DNA of 64,000 nucleotides, taken from Wuchereria bancrofti (taxonomy: Eukaryota > Nematoda > Chromadorea > Rhabditida > Onchocercidae). Below are positions 60,601 to 64,000 of the stretch, one piece after another. A model generated the notes under the pieces. The model was not told where the DNA came from. It searched no databases and saw nothing but the letters and a program-made list of their open reading frames with translations. The stretch spans positions 5,022,495 to 5,086,494 of the forward strand of contig SSBO01000003.1 in NCBI GenBank assembly GCA_005281725.1, in the 5' to 3' direction. Position 1 is the stretch's first letter. Every line of letters begins with the position of its first letter. The translations under genes and the position numbers were made by a program.

Positions 60601-62511
60601 GTATTCTAAAATTGTCTTTGAGATTCAATCAGGAAGAAGCGAGTTACCCTAAAGTATCAATTTGTGTTGATTCAAGTGTTATATTAGAAACATTTCTACG
60701 TCTTTATAACTGTCATTATCTGAATGACGTACACAGTAGGATGTACTGGAGCGATCTGTGGAAATGTCGTAAATGACACTCTATTTTTTCCTGCTATTGT
60801 TGCAGATGACTTTGTTACCTTCTCTTCCTCCTTCTCATTCCGATACGGCTTTGGTATAAACAGTGGGTCCTCTGGAGATCAAATCCAAAAATGAATATTT
60901 GCAATCTTTTTTGTAAATACACTCTAGCAACGAAAAAAAAATTTATTCTTAAAATGTCCTAATGAACCGTCAAATTCCATGTTGACATGTGTAAGGAGAA
61001 TTATAAATAAAAAATGCCGCACTTTCATGATCAGTAGTTCTCTTACCTCCTCGTAAATCCACCACTTTGTCATCGTATGCATCAATGTCATTCTTCAGTT
61101 GCGTGATTTCTCCTGTAAATGGGCAGTTGTCACTACAAATTCAAGAATAAAAACCTGTTCGATTGCTTATGAAGGGAATGAAAATGCTAGAGCGAAACTA
61201 GTTAGTTTTCTGCTTTCTCATACTAAAAACTAATTAATAATTAATTATTAGTTTAAAATGACTGATAATATGACTATAAGGAAGAACCAATTCTCAAAAC
61301 GTTACTGATTTAATTGGACTGGAAAACAAAAAATTAATTTCATTTATAAGTTGAAAATAGTTTAATACATATAAGCATGTCAAATTTGCGTGGGTTTTCT
61401 TCAGACTTATAAAAAACTCGCCAGTTAACCCGTCGATGTCATCTACCAGCACTTCATTGAAAACTGCTCGTTGTAAACCGCCTCTTGGTGGTCCTAGTGC
61501 TAGAAATAAGCTATGACTGAAAGTTGCAAATATATGTCTGTCGTGAGATTTGCATAAAACATGATGAAATTTAAATTACAGCATGAAATGTAGAAAGTTT
61601 ATCAGTTTAGTGTTTAGATATGTTCCTCAACAAAATATCGAACTTTCATCATTACAAATTGGTTTTAAATATCTTCACTTTTTGGTATTTGAATTTGTTT
61701 TTTGATCGCACAGTTTCTGACATAGATTTTCTTCAAATATTAAAATATTTTTATAGGCTAGGCAAGTATGCATCAAATACTCATTATTTTTCAATTATAA
61801 TTACGTTTTCCCATTACATCCCTTTAGTTATCCATATTTATCTAACAAAAAAAAAAAAAAAAAAAATAAAATTTTCAAATAAAGTAGATGAAAAAGGAAA
61901 TGTAGCATTAAAGAAAGCAAATATCAGTTATCAAAGACTGTTTCAAATAATAAAATTGTATGCCAAAAGGTAAGAATTTCTCATAACCTTAATAACAAAA
62001 CATCCTGAGAGCCTTTGAAAGCTTTCCATAGAAGGATTTGGGACAGAAGAAAAAGAAAGATTCCAAATGATTCAAATTTTCGGCTTAAATTAATAACTTC
62101 TTGTTTAATTGTTTGATTTTAATTATAACAACCGTCGGATGCTTCGTTTTTTCGAAATGTTAAAAACAAATTATTTCATAATAGTGGAAGAGAAAAGCTT
62201 TAATTTAAACGAACGTTTTCAAGAAATTCAATGCTTTAAATGTAAACTTTACTTACTTACAATCTTTTGTCCATCGAAGTCAATTTCATTTCCAACAGTG
62301 CTGTAATGACACATTTTGTAGTTTTCTAAAGCAATTTCACTAATTCTCTTTTTTCTTTTCGGCAATCTGTTCTAAATTTGTGCAACCCTTCTCTCTCTTT
62401 CTTTTCTTCGTCTTATCACCACAACAAAACATCATCGCAAACTTACGGATTTTGAGAATCCAAATAAGCGAAGAAGGAAAAGAAAATAACACGAAAATAG
62501 CATTGTCCCAT
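57619..62511 (-). CDS. Secreted PAN/apple-domain protein with Pro/Ser/Thr-rich linkers; apparent frame break
   Basis: Predicted extracellular or cuticle-associated protein. Exons: 62511-62447, 62300-62257, 61499-61422, 61112-61047, 60871-60819, 60379-60358, 60233-60124, 60008-59942, 59339-59180, 58967-58841, 58745-58642, 58242-58184, 58022-57953, 57850-57619, about 418 residues. Exon 1 is a signal peptide (MGQCYFRVIFFSFFAYLDSQ). A short charged region follows, then Pro/Ser/Thr/Gln-rich linkers (PPVRPSQPLPRK; SQPSSQIGLPSQSHSTSNS). The cysteine domain is PAN-like: STDQCARTCHEFNCA, IAHYDPVTGRCQFNPSTAF, then RIFCVQCHR. The tail is basic, then Ser/Gly-rich. Two problems: within exon 10 the frame changes at a run of four T (58917-58920), and exons 5 to 6 do not join in frame unless the donor is GTCATC near 60807 or a small exon is missing. 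Several donors are weak (GCGAGT, GTCTAT, GTTTCT). The gene may be intact with sequence errors, or decaying. Confidence 0.72.
61849..61866. repeat. Poly(A) run
   Basis: A run of about 18 A residues lies in the second intron of the PAN gene. No target-site duplication or retroposon body is evident beside it. Confidence 0.85.
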
Positions 62512-62525
62512 TCTGAAAATGCAAT
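62512..62525 (-). promoter_or_regulatory. Candidate trans-splice acceptor at the PAN gene start
   Basis: On the minus strand gcattttcag ends one base before the ATG at 62511, a strong T-rich 3' splice site next to a signal-peptide start with no upstream coding exon visible. This is the arrangement expected for spliced-leader addition. Confidence 0.55.
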
Positions 62526-64000
62526 GATAGTCTAGTAATTACTTTAATATTAATTGACATAAACTACGATATTATAATTAGAAAAAAGTATTTCCTCACA
62601 ATGCACAACGAGCCACTATCATTCTCAGCAATTGAATTCTGAACGATTTTTTCTCCATTTGCATTAATTAATTGTAGAAGTATAATTAACCTAATCTTAT
62701 TATTTTTCATTTTACACGTCATTAAACTTGCATCGAACGATAGATATTTCCACACTTTACATTTAAAATAGCCATATAGCAGTCAGCTGACCTCAGCCCA
62801 TGTCATCTGTTGCAGTTTCTTGCATTTTTTTTGAAGATTTTTTTCCCAAATAATTAGTTAAAATCGAAATAAACACTTGACTTTTCTGGTTTGAGTAGTC
62901 ATTTCATGAAATAAAGTTCCCGAAATGATGATAATTTATTAACAATTCCATAATTCGCAGTGATTTTTACGTCCATTTTCATATTTCATTAGTATCGATA
63001 GCAATACTTCACAAACGAGCATAAATAACTTTTATGAGCAATTAAAAAAGTATCTTCAACTGGCCGTTTAAACAAATTTTGCAAAGTGCCTAACTTATTT
63101 ACAAAAATAATAAATTTTTTTGTTTGTGTGTTCGCCTTTTCCGCTCGTTTTTAGTGTACCAAAAAGAAAAATTGCAATAAGAAAAAAAAAAGAGAGATGG
63201 AAAAATAGATAACGGAAATTTTAATGAATAAACTAAAGAAGAAAAAATGGTTTCAAAATTATGAATTGAATTCATTTAAGAAAACTGCTTCAAATTCGCT
63301 TAGGATTTAATCTTGCGACTCCAATGCTACATCTGTTGCTATTCTAGTTTTCTGAAGCCTGTTTAAGAGGTTCTTCAGTTGTCAATCCAAAATACAAACT
63401 TCCTAATAGCCAGCGGCAAAATGATACGGCTTTTGCAGGTGATATTATCAGTTTTTTTGGGAAGGATAGATGTTACTTTACATATTGCAAACAAATCAGC
63501 GGTAGTAAGAAGGAAAAAGGAAAGAAATAAATACATGGCAGCATTCACTATGGAATGAATAACTTTTTTGTAATAATTCCGTCACTTTTCTTTTTTTCAA
63601 TTACTCAAAAAATTTTCATTTGTATGGTTGGAAGAACATTGGCATTCTAAAAGAAACGAAGAGGCAATTTAAATAATATTGAGAATTGAGGATGCAATAA
63701 ATAAATAAATTCCAAATGAAAGAAAGCTTTATAAAAAGATTCATCAGTACGGGTAAGGTAAAGCAATTTATTTGTAGTTTTTCCAAAAACCTGTATGACA
63801 AACGAAAAAAGCATCAATTACAAACGGAGACGAACTTAAATTTCTGCATTTGTTCTCTGACAAACTGATGTGAGTTCGTAATAACATTTCAAATGATTCG
63901 AAAAAACTTCTAAGCAAATGGAGAAAAGTAAGAATAAGGCACGATATAATCACAGTGAAAACTGCAAAAGTCATCGACGGGATGTACTAACTACAGAATA
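62526..64000. other. Right flank, no firm gene
   Basis: This is presumed upstream region of the PAN gene. A minus-strand frame at 63768-63974 starts with a strongly hydrophobic segment (MTFAVFTVIISCLILTFLHL) and has a ctgtag about 16 bases before its ATG. It could be the first exon of a secreted or membrane protein, but no following exon could be supported. Otherwise nothing was seen. Confidence 0.35.

Noticed and set aside
61620..61973. Plus-strand ORF of 117 codons
   Set aside because: It runs through an 18-base poly(A) giving a poly-Lys stretch and lies within an intron of the minus-strand PAN gene.

Overview
The window looks like nematode nuclear DNA. It is AT-rich, with small exons, introns from about 40 bp to over 2 kb with T-rich 3' ends, and gene starts directly preceded by a T-rich/cag acceptor as expected for spliced-leader trans-splicing. 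The recognisable proteins match Caenorhabditis genes: a G-beta reading almost residue for residue like GPB-1, a TRRAP homologue and a single-bHLH hairy-type factor. A spirurid or filarial worm is plausible from the style of the sequence, but this is inference and I cannot name the species.

Layout. 1-17156 (minus): the N-terminal half or more of a TRRAP/TRR-1 gene, with the FAT and PIKK-like end beyond position 1. 17160-26678: intergenic, presumably containing control DNA for the next gene. 26679-28076 (plus): a three-exon HES/hairy repressor with bHLH and Orange domains and a C-terminal WRPF. 28077-32334: intergenic, with a GC-richer TG-repeat stretch near 30.8-31.7 kb. 32335-39543 (plus): gpb-1, seven exons, 340 residues. 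39544-44541: no convincing gene; a regular 39-bp minisatellite lies at 43.6-44.0 kb. 44542-46640 (plus): an unrecognised five-exon gene, basic at the N-terminus and acidic towards the C-terminus, with a possible further exon or small gene at 46.9-47.1 kb. 47100-57618: a 10.5-kb gene-poor stretch holding a large inverted repeat (53276-54252) whose inner 191 bp match perfectly. 57619-62511 (minus): a secreted protein with a signal peptide, Pro/Ser/Thr-rich linkers and a PAN/apple-like cysteine domain; the domain is interrupted by an apparent one-base frame break. 62521-64000: nothing firm.

Functionally these are independent eukaryotic genes: chromatin coactivator (TRR-1), Notch/hairy-type repressor, heterotrimeric G protein beta, an unknown intracellular protein and an extracellular PAN protein. 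I saw no operon, transposase, tRNA, rRNA or CRISPR. The items most worth a second look are the large inverted repeat, the frame break in the PAN gene, the unknown 44.5-47.1 kb gene, and the number of non-consensus splice donors needed to keep frames open.
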